From: Clostridia bacterium
GTDB taxonomy: Bacteria; Bacillota; Clostridia; Christensenellales; Aristaeellaceae
Direction of reading: 5' to 3'
Assembly: GCA_017395065.1 (NCBI GenBank)
Contig: JAFPWH010000008.1
Location: 1-62,769 of the forward strand
Length of the DNA: 62,769 bases
The position numbers were made by a program, and so were the translations under genes. The notes below the pieces were generated by a model. The model was given only the letters and a program-made list of their open reading frames with translations, was not told the DNA's origin and did not search any database. Shown in pieces: positions 37,225 through 46,696 of this stretch (within the stretch, counting starts at the first letter, position 1; the number at the start of each line of letters is the position of its first letter).

Positions 37225-38859
37225 ATGAAAGTTTTATTTGCGGCCTCCGAGGGCATGCCCTTCGTCAAGACCGGAGGCCTTGCCGACGTGATCGGCGCCC
37301 TGCCCAAGGAAATGAGCAAAAAGGGCGTGGACATCCGCGTGATCCTGCCCCTGTACAAGGCAATCGACGCGGGCTACCGCTCCCGGATGGAGCACCTGCT
37401 CTACTTCTATATAAACCTCGGCTGGAGACGGCAGTACGTGGGCATCGAAAAGCTCGAACAGGACGGCGTGGTGTTCTACTTCGTCGACAACGAGCAGTAT
37501 TTCGGGCGCGACTACATCTACGGCCACGGCGGAGACGAGGGCGAAAGGTACGCCTATTTCTGCAAGGCCGTGCTGGAGGCGCTGCCCAGGATCGACTTTA
37601 TCCCGGACATCATCCACTGCCACGACTGGCAGACGGGCCTGATCCCCACGCTCTACAAGGCGCAGTACAAGCAGCTTCCCAGGTACGGCAACGTAAAGAC
37701 CGTCTTTACGATCCACAACCTTCAGTTCCAGGGCATCTACCCGATCGACGCGACCGAGGAATTGCTGTCGCTGGGCTCCTGGGCCTACACCAGCGACAAT
37801 CTGGAGTTCTACGGCCAGGCCTCCTTCATCAAGGGCGGCCTCGTCCATTCGGACAGGATCACCACGGTCAGCCCCACCTACGCGCAGGAGATCCTCTCTC
37901 CCTACTACGGCGAGCGCATGGACGGGCTGCTCAGGGCAAGGCAGGACGCGCTCAGCGGCATTCTCAACGGCATCGACACGATCGAGTACGACCCCAGGAT
38001 CGATCCCCTGATCGAAAGCAACTACGACGCGGACAGCTTTGAAAACAAAAAGGCCAACAAGGCCGCGCTGCAAAGCGAGCTGGGGCTTGAGGTCGACGAC
38101 AGCGTGCCGCTGATCGCGATGGTCACGCGCCTGTCCGGCCAGAAGGGCCTGGACCTGGTGGAAAGGGTGCTGGACGGCATCATGAACACCGGCGCACAGT
38201 TCGTGGTGCTCGGCATGGGCGAAAGCAAGTACATGGATCTGTTCGGCTGGGCGCAGTGGAAGTATTCCGGCAAGCTCGCCGCTTGCTTCCAGATGAACCA
38301 CCGCCTCGCGCACCGCATCTACGCGGCGGCCGATTTGTTCCTGATGCCCAGCATGTTCGAGCCCTGCGGCTTGAGCCAGCTGATCAGCCTGCGCTACGGC
38401 ACGCTGCCCATCGTGCGTGAGACGGGCGGCCTGAGAGACACGGTGCTTGCCTACAACGAGTTCACCGGCGACGGCAACGGCTTCAGCTTCTTCAACTACA
38501 ACGCCCATGACATGCTCTACGTGATCGAGCAGGCCGTGAAGATGTACAAGGAGAACAGGCCGCTGTTCGAAAAGCTCGCAAAGCGCGCGATGAGCGGCGA
38601 GTACGGCTGGGACAAGAGCGCGGACAAGTACATCGCCCTCTACGCGACGCTGACCGGCGCAAAGAACGAAGAGCCCATCGAAGTCGAAGCCGAAAAGCCC
38701 AAAAAGGCCGCAAGAAAGCCCAAAGAGGCCAAAGAAGCCAAAGAGCCCAAGGAAGCCAAGCCCGCAAAGGCGGCAAAGGCTGCCAAGGAGCCCGAAGCCG
38801 AAAAGAAGCCGGCGAAGAAGGCCGCTTCCAAAAAGACGAAGGCCGAAAAAGCCGAATAG
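37225..38859 (+). CDS. glgA: Glycogen synthase GlgA with a Lys/Ala/Glu/Pro-rich C-terminal tail
   Basis: 544 residues. The GT5 N-terminal ADP-glucose motif KTGGLADV, HCHDWQTGLIP, FTIHNLQFQG and the C-terminal FEPCGLSQLISLRYGTLPIVRETGGL are clear. The enzyme extends alpha-1,4-glucan. The catalytic part ends near residue 477, the normal GlgA length; residues 478-544 are almost only K, A, E and P (repeats such as KEAKEAKEPKEAK), resembling histone-H1-like bacterial tails. The tail is in frame and ends at the stop, so it is real coding sequence. Ribosome site AAGGAG. Confidence 0.95.
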   Translation: MKVLFAASEGMPFVKTGGLADVIGALPKEMSKKGVDIRVILPLYKAIDAGYRSRMEHLLYFYINLGWRRQYVGIEKLEQDGVVFYFVDNEQYFGRDYIYGHGGDEGERYAYFCKAVLEALPRIDFIPDIIHCHDWQTGLIPTLYKAQYKQLPRYGNVKTVFTIHNLQFQGIYPIDATEELLSLGSWAYTSDNLEFYGQASFIKGGLVHSDRITTVSPTYAQEILSPYYGERMDGLLRARQDALSGILNGIDTIEYDPRIDPLIESNYDADSFENKKANKAALQSELGLEVDDSVPLIAMVTRLSGQKGLDLVERVLDGIMNTGAQFVVLGMGESKYMDLFGWAQWKYSGKLAACFQMNHRLAHRIYAAADLFLMPSMFEPCGLSQLISLRYGTLPIVRETGGLRDTVLAYNEFTGDGNGFSFFNYNAHDMLYVIEQAVKMYKENRPLFEKLAKRAMSGEYGWDKSADKYIALYATLTGAKNEEPIEVEAEKPKKAARKPKEAKEAKEPKEAKPAKAAKAAKEPEAEKKPAKKAASKKTKAEKAE

Positions 38860-38872
38860 ACCCTTTGGAATC

Positions 38873-38904
38873 GCGGCGGGGACGCGCTGTCCCCGCCGCC
38901 TTTT
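38873..38904 (+). terminator. Intrinsic terminator of the glg operon
   Basis: An 11-bp G+C stem (38873-38883 with 38889-38899), loop GCGCT, then CTTTTC. Confidence 0.8.
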
Positions 38905-38935
38905 CAGACCCTGAAGACGGTATGCGGAGAAGGAC

Positions 38936-40219
<1,284 letters not shown>

Positions 40220-40232
40220 AAGGAAATCATAA

Positions 40233-41264
40233 ATGAGACAGATCACCCTCGGCAAAACCGGCATCACCACCCCGCAGAACGCCTTCGGCGCACTGCCGGT
40301 CCAGCGCCTGAACAAAGCGGACGTCGTAAAGCTTCTGCGCCGCGCCTACGACGGCGGCATGACGTTTTTTGACACCGCGCGCGCCTACAGCGACAGCGAG
40401 GAAAAGCTGGGCGCGGCCTTCGGCGAGGCGGGGCTGAGAAACAAGATATTCATCGCCTCGAAGACGCAGGCGACCAGCGCAGACGAGCTGTTTTCCGAAC
40501 TGGAAACCACGCTCAGGAACTTAAAGACCGACCATTTGGACGTCTATCAGCTGCACTGCGCAAAGCAGTGCTACCGCCCGGGAGACGAGGGCGGGCTGTA
40601 CGAGGCGCTTCTGAAGGCAAAAGCGCAGGGCAAGATACTGCACATCGGCATCACCGCGCACAAGATCGGCGTCGCGGAGGAGATCGTGGCAAGCGGCCTG
40701 TACGAGACGCTGCAGTTCCCCTTCAGCTATCTGGCAAGCGAGCGGGACATAGCCCTCGTCAAAGCGTGCAAAGAGGCGGACATGGGCTTTATCGCGATGA
40801 AGGGCTTAAGCGGCGGCCTTCTGACAAACGCCCGTGCGTGCATGGCGTTCGTCAGCGCATACGACGCCCTGCCCATCTGGGGCATACAAAAGGAGGAGGA
40901 GCTGGATCAGTGGCTGAGTTTCTTTGACGAAGCGCCCGCAATGGACGACGGGATCAGGGCCACGATCGAAAAGGACCGCAGGGAGCTGCTGGGCGATTTC
41001 TGCCGCGGCTGCGGCTACTGCGCGCCGTGCAGCGTGGGCATCGTCATCAACCAGTGCGCGCGCATGAGCCAGATGATCCGCCGCGCCCCCACCGCCGCCT
41101 GGATCGGCCCCCGCTGGCAGGCGGAGATGCAGAAGATCGAGGACTGCATCGACTGCGGCCTGTGCATGACCCGCTGCCCGTACGAACTGAACATCCCGGT
41201 GCTGCTCAGAAAGAACCTGGAGGACTACCGCAAGGTGCTCTCCGGGGAGATCAAGGTGGGGTAA
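40233..41264 (+). CDS. Aldo/keto reductase with C-terminal 4Fe-4S ferredoxin-like domain
   Basis: 343 residues. The barrel has the NADPH-enzyme motifs GMTFFDTARAYSDSEEKLG and DHLDVYQLHC. The C-terminus has two cysteine groups, CRGCGYCAPCSVGIVINQC and CIDCGLCMTRCPYEL, the latter a 4Fe-4S motif. This fusion is common in anaerobes and suggests electron exchange with ferredoxin-like carriers. It shares an operon with the Gfo/Idh/MocA gene. Confidence 0.9.
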   Translation: MRQITLGKTGITTPQNAFGALPVQRLNKADVVKLLRRAYDGGMTFFDTARAYSDSEEKLGAAFGEAGLRNKIFIASKTQATSADELFSELETTLRNLKTDHLDVYQLHCAKQCYRPGDEGGLYEALLKAKAQGKILHIGITAHKIGVAEEIVASGLYETLQFPFSYLASERDIALVKACKEADMGFIAMKGLSGGLLTNARACMAFVSAYDALPIWGIQKEEELDQWLSFFDEAPAMDDGIRATIEKDRRELLGDFCRGCGYCAPCSVGIVINQCARMSQMIRRAPTAAWIGPRWQAEMQKIEDCIDCGLCMTRCPYELNIPVLLRKNLEDYRKVLSGEIKVG

Positions 41265-41278
41265 GGCCAAAAACAGTT

Positions 41279-41308
41279 GCGCGGCGCCGGATCACTCCGG
41301 CGCCGCGC
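41279..41308. terminator. Convergent terminator hairpin
   Basis: A perfect 12-bp G+C stem (41279-41290 with 41297-41308) with loop ATCACT lies between convergent genes. T runs are offset, so efficiency is uncertain. Confidence 0.6.
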
Positions 41309-41328
41309 ACGCGTTTCTGTGCGAAAGC

Positions 41329-41580
41329 TTATTTCTTGAAGAGCTTGGCGAAGCACGCCTTGATCTTGCCCAGGAAACCGGTGGCTTCCTTGGCGGCGCC
41401 GTCCAGGTTCAGCTTGGCCTTTACGCCGTCCACGACGCTCTTGAGCGCGCCGCTGTCCAGATTGATGTCGCCCAGCAGGCTCTTGACGGTGTCGAGGGGA
41501 TTGCTCTTAAACTTGCTCAGCAGGCCCTTGTCGCCGCTGATTTTGCCGACGAGATCGGTAATGATTTTCTGGATATCCAT
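41329..41580 (-). CDS. Small helical protein of unknown function
   Basis: 83 residues from MDIQKIITDLVGKI to KACFAKLFKK. It is predicted almost entirely helical with regular hydrophobic spacing and no signal peptide or membrane segment. A central part, LLSKFKSNPLDTVKSLLGDINLDSGALKSVVDGVKAKL, resembles small proteins in which short helices pack around a conserved NP. It has its own promoter and an AAAGGAAG ribosome site and is isolated. Not assigned to a known function. Confidence 0.8.
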   Translation of the reverse strand: MDIQKIITDLVGKISGDKGLLSKFKSNPLDTVKSLLGDINLDSGALKSVVDGVKAKLNLDGAAKEATGFLGKIKACFAKLFKK

Positions 41581-41629
41581 AATGTTACTTCCTTTCAAAA
41601 GCTGAGTCTCTCTTTGCGAGGATGATATA

Positions 41630-41658
41630 AGTATATATCAATTGACGCAAATTGGCAA
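41630..41658 (-). promoter_or_regulatory. Promoter of the small helical protein gene
   Basis: Minus strand TTGCCA (41653-41658), 17 bp, TATACT (41630-41635). Confidence 0.7.
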
Positions 41659-41736
41659 GCGTTTTTTGAAAAAAAACCGCAAAATCCTTTGTGTCTTCCG
41701 CGTCGCGCGGGGCCGCGCCCACCGAAAGCGCGCGCT

Positions 41737-42408
41737 CTAAGCCCGTTTTACGCCCCGCTGATTGAGCTTTTTTTCGCCGAAGCGCTGAAGCATCGAAAGC
41801 GCGGTCGAGAAAAGAAGGTAGATGATCGCGACGTCTATGTACATCGCCAGCGTCTTGAAGTTGACGCTCATGGCCTTTTTGGCCACCATCATCATTTCCA
41901 CGACAGTGATGTTGGCCACGAGCGACGTGTCCTTGAGCATGCTGATCAGCGAATTGCCAAGCGGCGGAAACGCCGTTCGCATCGCCTGCGGCACGACCAC
42001 GCGGCGCATGATCTGCCCGTAGCTCATGCCCACGCAGTAGCCTGCCTCGATCTGCCCCGCGGGCACGGCTTCGAGCGACGCGCGTATGGTCTCGGCGCAG
42101 TACGCGCCTTCGTTGAGCGACAGCGCCAGCACCGCCGTGGGCCCGGGCGGCAAAAGGATGCCGATGGACGGCAGCAGGTAAAACAGCACGTACAATTGCA
42201 CGAGCAGCGGCGTTCCGCGGATGATCCAGATATAAAAGCGCGCCGCCTGCTTTAAATAGTCGACGTTTGCGAACTGCACCATGGCGGTGAACATGGCGAT
42301 GACCAGCCCCAGCGAAAACGAGGCCACGGTGAGCGGCAGCGTGACGATGAGCCCGCGCATGAACAATTCGCCGAAATTGTCGCGCATGACCGTCCAAAAG
42401 CCTTCCAT
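41737..42408 (-). CDS. Polar amino-acid ABC transporter permease (HisM/GlnP type)
   Basis: 223 residues with about five membrane segments. LIVTLPLTVASFSLGLVIA, RGTPLLVQLYVLFYLLP and the EAA loop IEAGYCVGMSYGQIMRRVVVPQA identify the family; the EAA loop contacts the ATPase. ATG at 42408 with AAGGAA upstream was chosen over a TTG at 42429. No ATP-binding or solute-binding gene is adjacent, so the subunit must pair with components encoded elsewhere. Confidence 0.9.
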   Translation of the reverse strand: MEGFWTVMRDNFGELFMRGLIVTLPLTVASFSLGLVIAMFTAMVQFANVDYLKQAARFYIWIIRGTPLLVQLYVLFYLLPSIGILLPPGPTAVLALSLNEGAYCAETIRASLEAVPAGQIEAGYCVGMSYGQIMRRVVVPQAMRTAFPPLGNSLISMLKDTSLVANITVVEMMMVAKKAMSVNFKTLAMYIDVAIIYLLFSTALSMLQRFGEKKLNQRGVKRA

Positions 42409-42445
42409 GCGAAAACGTTCCTTATACAAGTATATTTATGCGCTC

Positions 42446-42474
42446 ATTATAGCATCCCGAATGCTAAGAATCAA
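42446..42474 (-). promoter_or_regulatory. Promoter of the amino-acid permease gene
   Basis: Minus strand TTGATT (42469-42474), 17 bp, TATAAT (42446-42451). Confidence 0.75.
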
Positions 42475-42526
42475 GCTTCAAAAGGCGATGTTTCTCTTTT
42501 TCCCTCTTTCTTTTCCGCGCCGGATG

Positions 42527-42535
42527 TGGTATACT
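42527..42535 (+). promoter_or_regulatory. Extended -10 promoter of the small secreted protein gene
   Basis: TGG-TATACT at 42527-42535 with no clear -35, 36 bp before the start codon. Confidence 0.55.
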
Positions 42536-42571
42536 TCGGATAGAGAAAATCCCATTTTTCACGGAGGGCCT

Positions 42572-43117
42572 ATGAAACGGATCGTATCTTTGCTGCTTGC
42601 GTGCGCGCTCCTGCTTTGCGCCGCGGCCTTCGCAGAAAAAAGCGAAAACCTGTTCGAGACCAAATACTACACGATGCGCGCGCCCGAGGGCTGGGTGTGC
42701 GACTACGACGACCTGAAAAAAGAGGAAAAGAGCTGGGAGCTCGGCTACATCTTCCGAAAGCCCGATTATCAGCTGTGCGTGTTCGCGGGGCTGGACTATT
42801 ATTCGAACTGGAGCGACGTCTCCCTCTGGCGCGGAAGAGAGGAAGACATGCGGGAATACAGGGACGTGCTGCTAAAGGATTACAAGGACTATTCGCCCGA
42901 GCTCGTCGAAACCGTGACCGTCGGCAAAATCCCCTTCCTCGTCATGAAGCTTACGGACAACGACGCTGTGTTCTACTACGCCGAGACGATGACCAACGGC
43001 TACGCGGTGAGCTTCGAATACTACGCGCTCGACGCCCGCAGCGAATGGCGGAACGTGACGGACGAGGAATACAGGCTGTTCATCGAAATGCTCAAAACGT
43101 TCGAGCCGAAGCTGTGA
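42572..43117 (+). CDS. Small secreted protein of unknown function
   Basis: 181 residues. A signal peptide (KRIVSLLLACALLLCAAAFAEK) has a possible AxA cleavage site at about residue 21; a cysteine lies inside the hydrophobic core but no proper lipobox follows. The mature part begins FETKYYTMRAPEGWVCDY and ends with VSFEYYALDA.. and a C-terminal MLKTFEPKL, a layout seen in small exported proteins with a PsbP/DUF1795-like fold (weak inference). Ribosome site GGAGG. Single gene. Confidence 0.75.
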   Translation: MKRIVSLLLACALLLCAAAFAEKSENLFETKYYTMRAPEGWVCDYDDLKKEEKSWELGYIFRKPDYQLCVFAGLDYYSNWSDVSLWRGREEDMREYRDVLLKDYKDYSPELVETVTVGKIPFLVMKLTDNDAVFYYAETMTNGYAVSFEYYALDARSEWRNVTDEEYRLFIEMLKTFEPKL

Positions 43118-43167
43118 CGCGGCTTTAGGCGCAGCGGCAGGAGCCGGCAATCCGGCAAAACCCGGTC

Positions 43168-43204
43168 AAAAAAAGGGCCGCCCCGTTTACGGAGCGGTCT
43201 TTTT
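43168..43204. terminator. Bidirectional terminator
   Basis: A 6+3 bp stem with one mismatch and loop TTTA, with an A run before and a T run after, serves both converging genes. Confidence 0.8.
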
Positions 43205-43215
43205 CGTAAGAGCGC

Positions 43216-46200
43216 TTATTTGGTCATCGTGAGCTTGACGACCTGGCCCTCTTCGATCTCCATGTCCATGATCAGGGTCTTGCCGCTGAGCTTGTAATCG
43301 AAGCTCTTGCTTTCCCCGTTGGAAGTGATGGTGATCTTCCCGTTGGCGGTTGAATAGGTGAACTCCTCGGTATTGGTCGAGCCGCTCATGTTCTCCGTCA
43401 GCGTGCCCTTGCCGTCCGCTTTGAACGTGAAGGTCATGCTGCCGCCCATCTCCTTGAGGTTCACGGTGACGCCCTGGGCAGCCATGGTCTGTACCTTCCA
43501 GGTGCCGACGATGCCCTTGCTTCCGCAGGCATTTAGGACGACTACGACCGGACGAACGCCGTAGGTGTCATTGTTGACAAAGGCTCTGTTAGTGTTGACA
43601 TAGCCGTAGTCGCGGACACAAGTCGCGTTCCCCGATTTGAAGCCGGGAGAACGAAGCCACCACAAGCAGGCGCCCTTATAGGTGTACGCTCCTTGTGCTA
43701 CAGCGTAAGCTGTTGCATAACAAATACGAGAAGTATTGTTAGTGAAGTAACTGTAAACCTTTTCACCGGTGAAACTGTTTGTTGCTTCGTTAATGCTCAG
43801 CAGCCAAACCCTGTCCAGCGTGGCATTGCCGCCAGTAGTTCCATAGGAGGGGTTATTCTCGTTTTCGAGCGTCACAGGCACGATCTTCGTCTGCTCCTCC
43901 GCGCTGAACGCAGTGTTGTAAAACCCCTCATTTAGCCACTCACGTAGTGTACAGGTCTCCCACGTGATGTCCGTATATGAAGTGTTATATGGTTTGCAAT
44001 CCAGCGCATATTTGCTGATCAATACAAGACTGACTTCGTCCTGTACAGCCAGAACTATCCATTCTATTGGTTCAGTGCCGTTAGCGGAATCGTTGTCCTG
44101 TTCGTAGTGACCAAATTCGATCCAATCTCCTACTACAATATCTTCTGCTTCATTCAGGCTCTTTTTCTGCATTTTTACTTCATACTCGCCTTCAGCAATC
44201 TTAACGCCCTTCAGGTAAATAACATATTTATGTTCGCCTTCAGTAAAAACTTCTTCTGCAGAGCTTTGGCCTATTCTACGAGTAAAACTCTCGCCAGCAT
44301 TAAAACTACTACCAGACCAATAGTATCCTTCATCATCGATACTCATCATCAATTCATTTTCATAATACTCAAAAACTTCAGTTGAGTTATTCGTAAGTGT
44401 GAAAACAGAGGTAATATACTCCCCTGCGTCAAGTGTGTTCAAAAACGGTTCTTTGCCATCGACCTCAGACAAGCCATTATAAACCGCAAGCCGCACGTCT
44501 GTAACACTGATGCTTGTAACTGCCTTTTCAGCCGCTTTTCTCTGCGTGGATTTACCGTTCGTGAATATGTAATAACTACCATCCAACTTTTCCTTTCCGT
44601 TGACGAACCATCTAATCTGCTGGGCACTTGTGGGCGTGCTATCGTCACCATAGCTGCAAATCACAGAATAAAACCCTTTCTCACTGCCCGCTTTCAGGCT
44701 GTACGTAGTCCAGCTTAACGCTTCAGTGGTGACGCTGACCGAAATGTCTTTCTGCGTGTTGTTCTTCAGACGCAGTACCATGTTTATTCTCTGACCGGAT
44801 TCCAGATCCTGCTGATAGCCTACAAGATCGTCATAGTAATACAGCCAATTGTCGTACTGATCGTATACTCCCAATACCATTCTCGCACTGATGCCCCAGT
44901 AATTCTCATCGGCAAGTATAGTATCCACATCCTTATAACCGCTTATTTCTTCGTATATCCTCTTTGCTTCGTCCTGCTCTCCAGTCACCGCAAGTATCCC
45001 AGCATAATCGTATTTGACTTCCTTTACCCTCGTCGGCGAATCATATTTGTCTGCCAGACTCTCGAATATGCTTATGGCCGCCTTATACTCCTTGGCCGCA
45101 TATTTCTGTTCCGCGCTCATGTATGTATTCATGTCGGCAATAGCTTGGTCCGCCTTCGCCTTGCTGTCTTGACTGCCGAGCTTCCCTGCAAGCGTATAAT
45201 ATTCAATGGCTTTCTCCATGTCGCGTGCGCCGTAATCGTCAGTCTCGTACGCCCTGCCCAACTCCATCAGCGCAGTAACGCTGCCTTCATCAGCCGCAAA
45301 CGTCAGGCATTCTATTGCTTTTTCATATTCCGCCTGCTCGTAATACAGTCTGGCAAGCGCCAACTTGCTCCCGCTAACTTGCTGTTCGTCCGCTATCGTC
45401 AGGTACTCATGGGCTTTGCCAAAGTCTTTGCCTAAGTATTCTCCCGACATGTACTCTTCGCCAAGTCTCAGTGACGCAGCAGCGTAACCGCTGTCAGACG
45501 CTTTTTTCAGCAGACTTTCAGCATATTCCGGATTGTATGGCAGGCTGTTCACACCGTCCAGAAAATACAGTTCGCTGACTACACCGCTCATCGCTTCGGA
45601 TTCTTCCAACACGGTTTGCAGTTTGCCATCGGTCTCATCCAGACTGTCTTTCGCCTGCGCAAGCTCTGCTTTTGTCGCGCTTAGTTCCTCATTCAAGCCG
45701 CTGACCGTTTCGGATAATGTGCTTATCTCTTCATTCGCCGCAGCAAGTTCTTCCTGAGTCGCAGACAGTTCAGTGTCGGTGCTTTCAAGCTCTGTCGTCA
45801 GGTTGTCGATCTTTTCATTCGCAGAAGTCAAGTCTGTCTGGGTTCCGCTAAGGGCTATACTTAGCGTCGCTATCTCACCATTCGCGGCAGTCAGCTCTTC
45901 CTGTGTTGCAGACAGTTCAGTTCCGGTGCTTTCAAGCTGCGTTGTCAGGTTGTCGATCTTTTCATTCGCAGAAGTCAAGTCTGTCTGGGTTTCGCTAAGG
46001 GCTATGCTTAGTGCCGCTATCTCACCATTCGCGGCAGTCAGCTCTTCCTGTGTCGCAGACAGTTCAGTGCTAAGACTGCTAATCTCGCTGTTCGCTGATG
46101 TCAGGTCGCCCTTCGTTGATTTGAGTGCAGTACTGAGCTCGGTTATCTTTTTGTCAGCCGCTTTCTGATTCTCTTCGACTGTGGCCTTTAGATCGGTGTT

Positions 46201-46281
46201 AGTCTTGTAGAAAAATGCGATCGTGCCTATGTTCAGCAACAGTGCGATTATAAGCAGTATTGAAATCAGCTTCTTTGACAT
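43216..46281 (-). CDS. Membrane-anchored coiled-coil/Sel1/DUF6273 surface protein
   Basis: 1,021 residues. A signal-anchor (about 5-25) is followed by a coiled coil (28-235) with two near-identical 49-residue repeats (75-123 and 124-172) and part of a third. Sel1/TPR-like repeats run from about 241 to 400 (SGYAAASLRLGEEYMSGEYL, EGSVTALMELGRAY). After a beta-rich middle comes a DUF6273-type domain (about 715-917) with GDWIEFGHYEQ, WLLSINEA, LWWLRSPGF and YGVRPVVVV. A lipocalin-like end (about 920-1021, GIVGTWKVQ..GKGTLTENM) completes it. Most of the gene has low G+C, while the last 300 bp are G+C-rich. AGGAGG precedes the start. Probably exposed at the cell surface; ligand unknown. Confidence 0.82.
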   Translation of the reverse strand: MSKKLISILLIIALLLNIGTIAFFYKTNTDLKATVEENQKAADKKITELSTALKSTKGDLTSANSEISSLSTELSATQEELTAANGEIAALSIALSETQTDLTSANEKIDNLTTQLESTGTELSATQEELTAANGEIATLSIALSGTQTDLTSANEKIDNLTTELESTDTELSATQEELAAANEEISTLSETVSGLNEELSATKAELAQAKDSLDETDGKLQTVLEESEAMSGVVSELYFLDGVNSLPYNPEYAESLLKKASDSGYAAASLRLGEEYMSGEYLGKDFGKAHEYLTIADEQQVSGSKLALARLYYEQAEYEKAIECLTFAADEGSVTALMELGRAYETDDYGARDMEKAIEYYTLAGKLGSQDSKAKADQAIADMNTYMSAEQKYAAKEYKAAISIFESLADKYDSPTRVKEVKYDYAGILAVTGEQDEAKRIYEEISGYKDVDTILADENYWGISARMVLGVYDQYDNWLYYYDDLVGYQQDLESGQRINMVLRLKNNTQKDISVSVTTEALSWTTYSLKAGSEKGFYSVICSYGDDSTPTSAQQIRWFVNGKEKLDGSYYIFTNGKSTQRKAAEKAVTSISVTDVRLAVYNGLSEVDGKEPFLNTLDAGEYITSVFTLTNNSTEVFEYYENELMMSIDDEGYYWSGSSFNAGESFTRRIGQSSAEEVFTEGEHKYVIYLKGVKIAEGEYEVKMQKKSLNEAEDIVVGDWIEFGHYEQDNDSANGTEPIEWIVLAVQDEVSLVLISKYALDCKPYNTSYTDITWETCTLREWLNEGFYNTAFSAEEQTKIVPVTLENENNPSYGTTGGNATLDRVWLLSINEATNSFTGEKVYSYFTNNTSRICYATAYAVAQGAYTYKGACLWWLRSPGFKSGNATCVRDYGYVNTNRAFVNNDTYGVRPVVVVLNACGSKGIVGTWKVQTMAAQGVTVNLKEMGGSMTFTFKADGKGTLTENMSGSTNTEEFTYSTANGKITITSNGESKSFDYKLSGKTLIMDMEIEEGQVVKLTMTK
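45761..46075 (-). repeat. 147-bp tandem repeat in the coiled-coil region
   Basis: Units begin at 45761, 45908 and 46055, each 147 bp apart, encoding 49 residues or seven heptads. The first two are complete and nearly identical at the DNA level, which indicates recent duplication; the third is partial. Confidence 0.85.
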
Positions 46282-46489
46282 AAATTGACCTCCTATTCAG
46301 GTTGCACTTGTCAACGATAATTGATATCCTATCGCTATTTCAAACGCCATCAAAAATCCGACGTTGAATTACGTCTAAAAGAATGTTTGAGAGGGATTTG
46401 TCGTATTCCAGCGCCCATGCTTCAAAGACCCTTCCCGCTTCCAAAGCGCATCGAAAAGCTGTGTTACAAACAATACGAAATATAAGAAA

Positions 46490-46519
46490 ATTATAACAGA
46501 CAAAGCGGGTTTATGTCAA
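46490..46519 (-). promoter_or_regulatory. Promoter of the coiled-coil/DUF6273 gene, with a 200-nt leader
   Basis: Minus strand TTGACA (46514-46519), 18 bp, TATAAT (46490-46495). The leader of about 200 nt holds no recognised structure. The 415 bp between this gene and asnS contain only this leader and two divergent promoters. Confidence 0.8.
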
Positions 46520-46603
46520 GATTGAAAATGAGAAAGGCTGTGCATTTGCTAACCGTAAATTAACATTTTTCCGCCGAATCGGGCAAGTATTTGCGCGGAT
46601 TGC

Positions 46604-46632
46604 TTTACTTTTTAACACGCGAAGCGTATACT
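46604..46632 (+). promoter_or_regulatory. asnS promoter
   Basis: TTTACT (46604-46609), 17 bp, TATACT (46627-46632). The leader is about 58 nt, too short for a T-box. Confidence 0.65.
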
Positions 46633-46696
46633 TATTGAATACGCCCGTCGACGGGCGGCATAACATCAATGAATTCTACAGAAAGGGGAAACAGCC

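Noticed and set aside
43530-44140. DUF6273 domain as a diversity-generating retroelement target
   Set aside because: The end resembles variable C-type-lectin-like domains, but no reverse transcriptase, template repeat or accessory gene was found in the window.
46282-46696. T-box leader before asnS
   Set aside because: The predicted transcript leader is only about 58 nt and has neither a T-box sequence nor a specifier stem.
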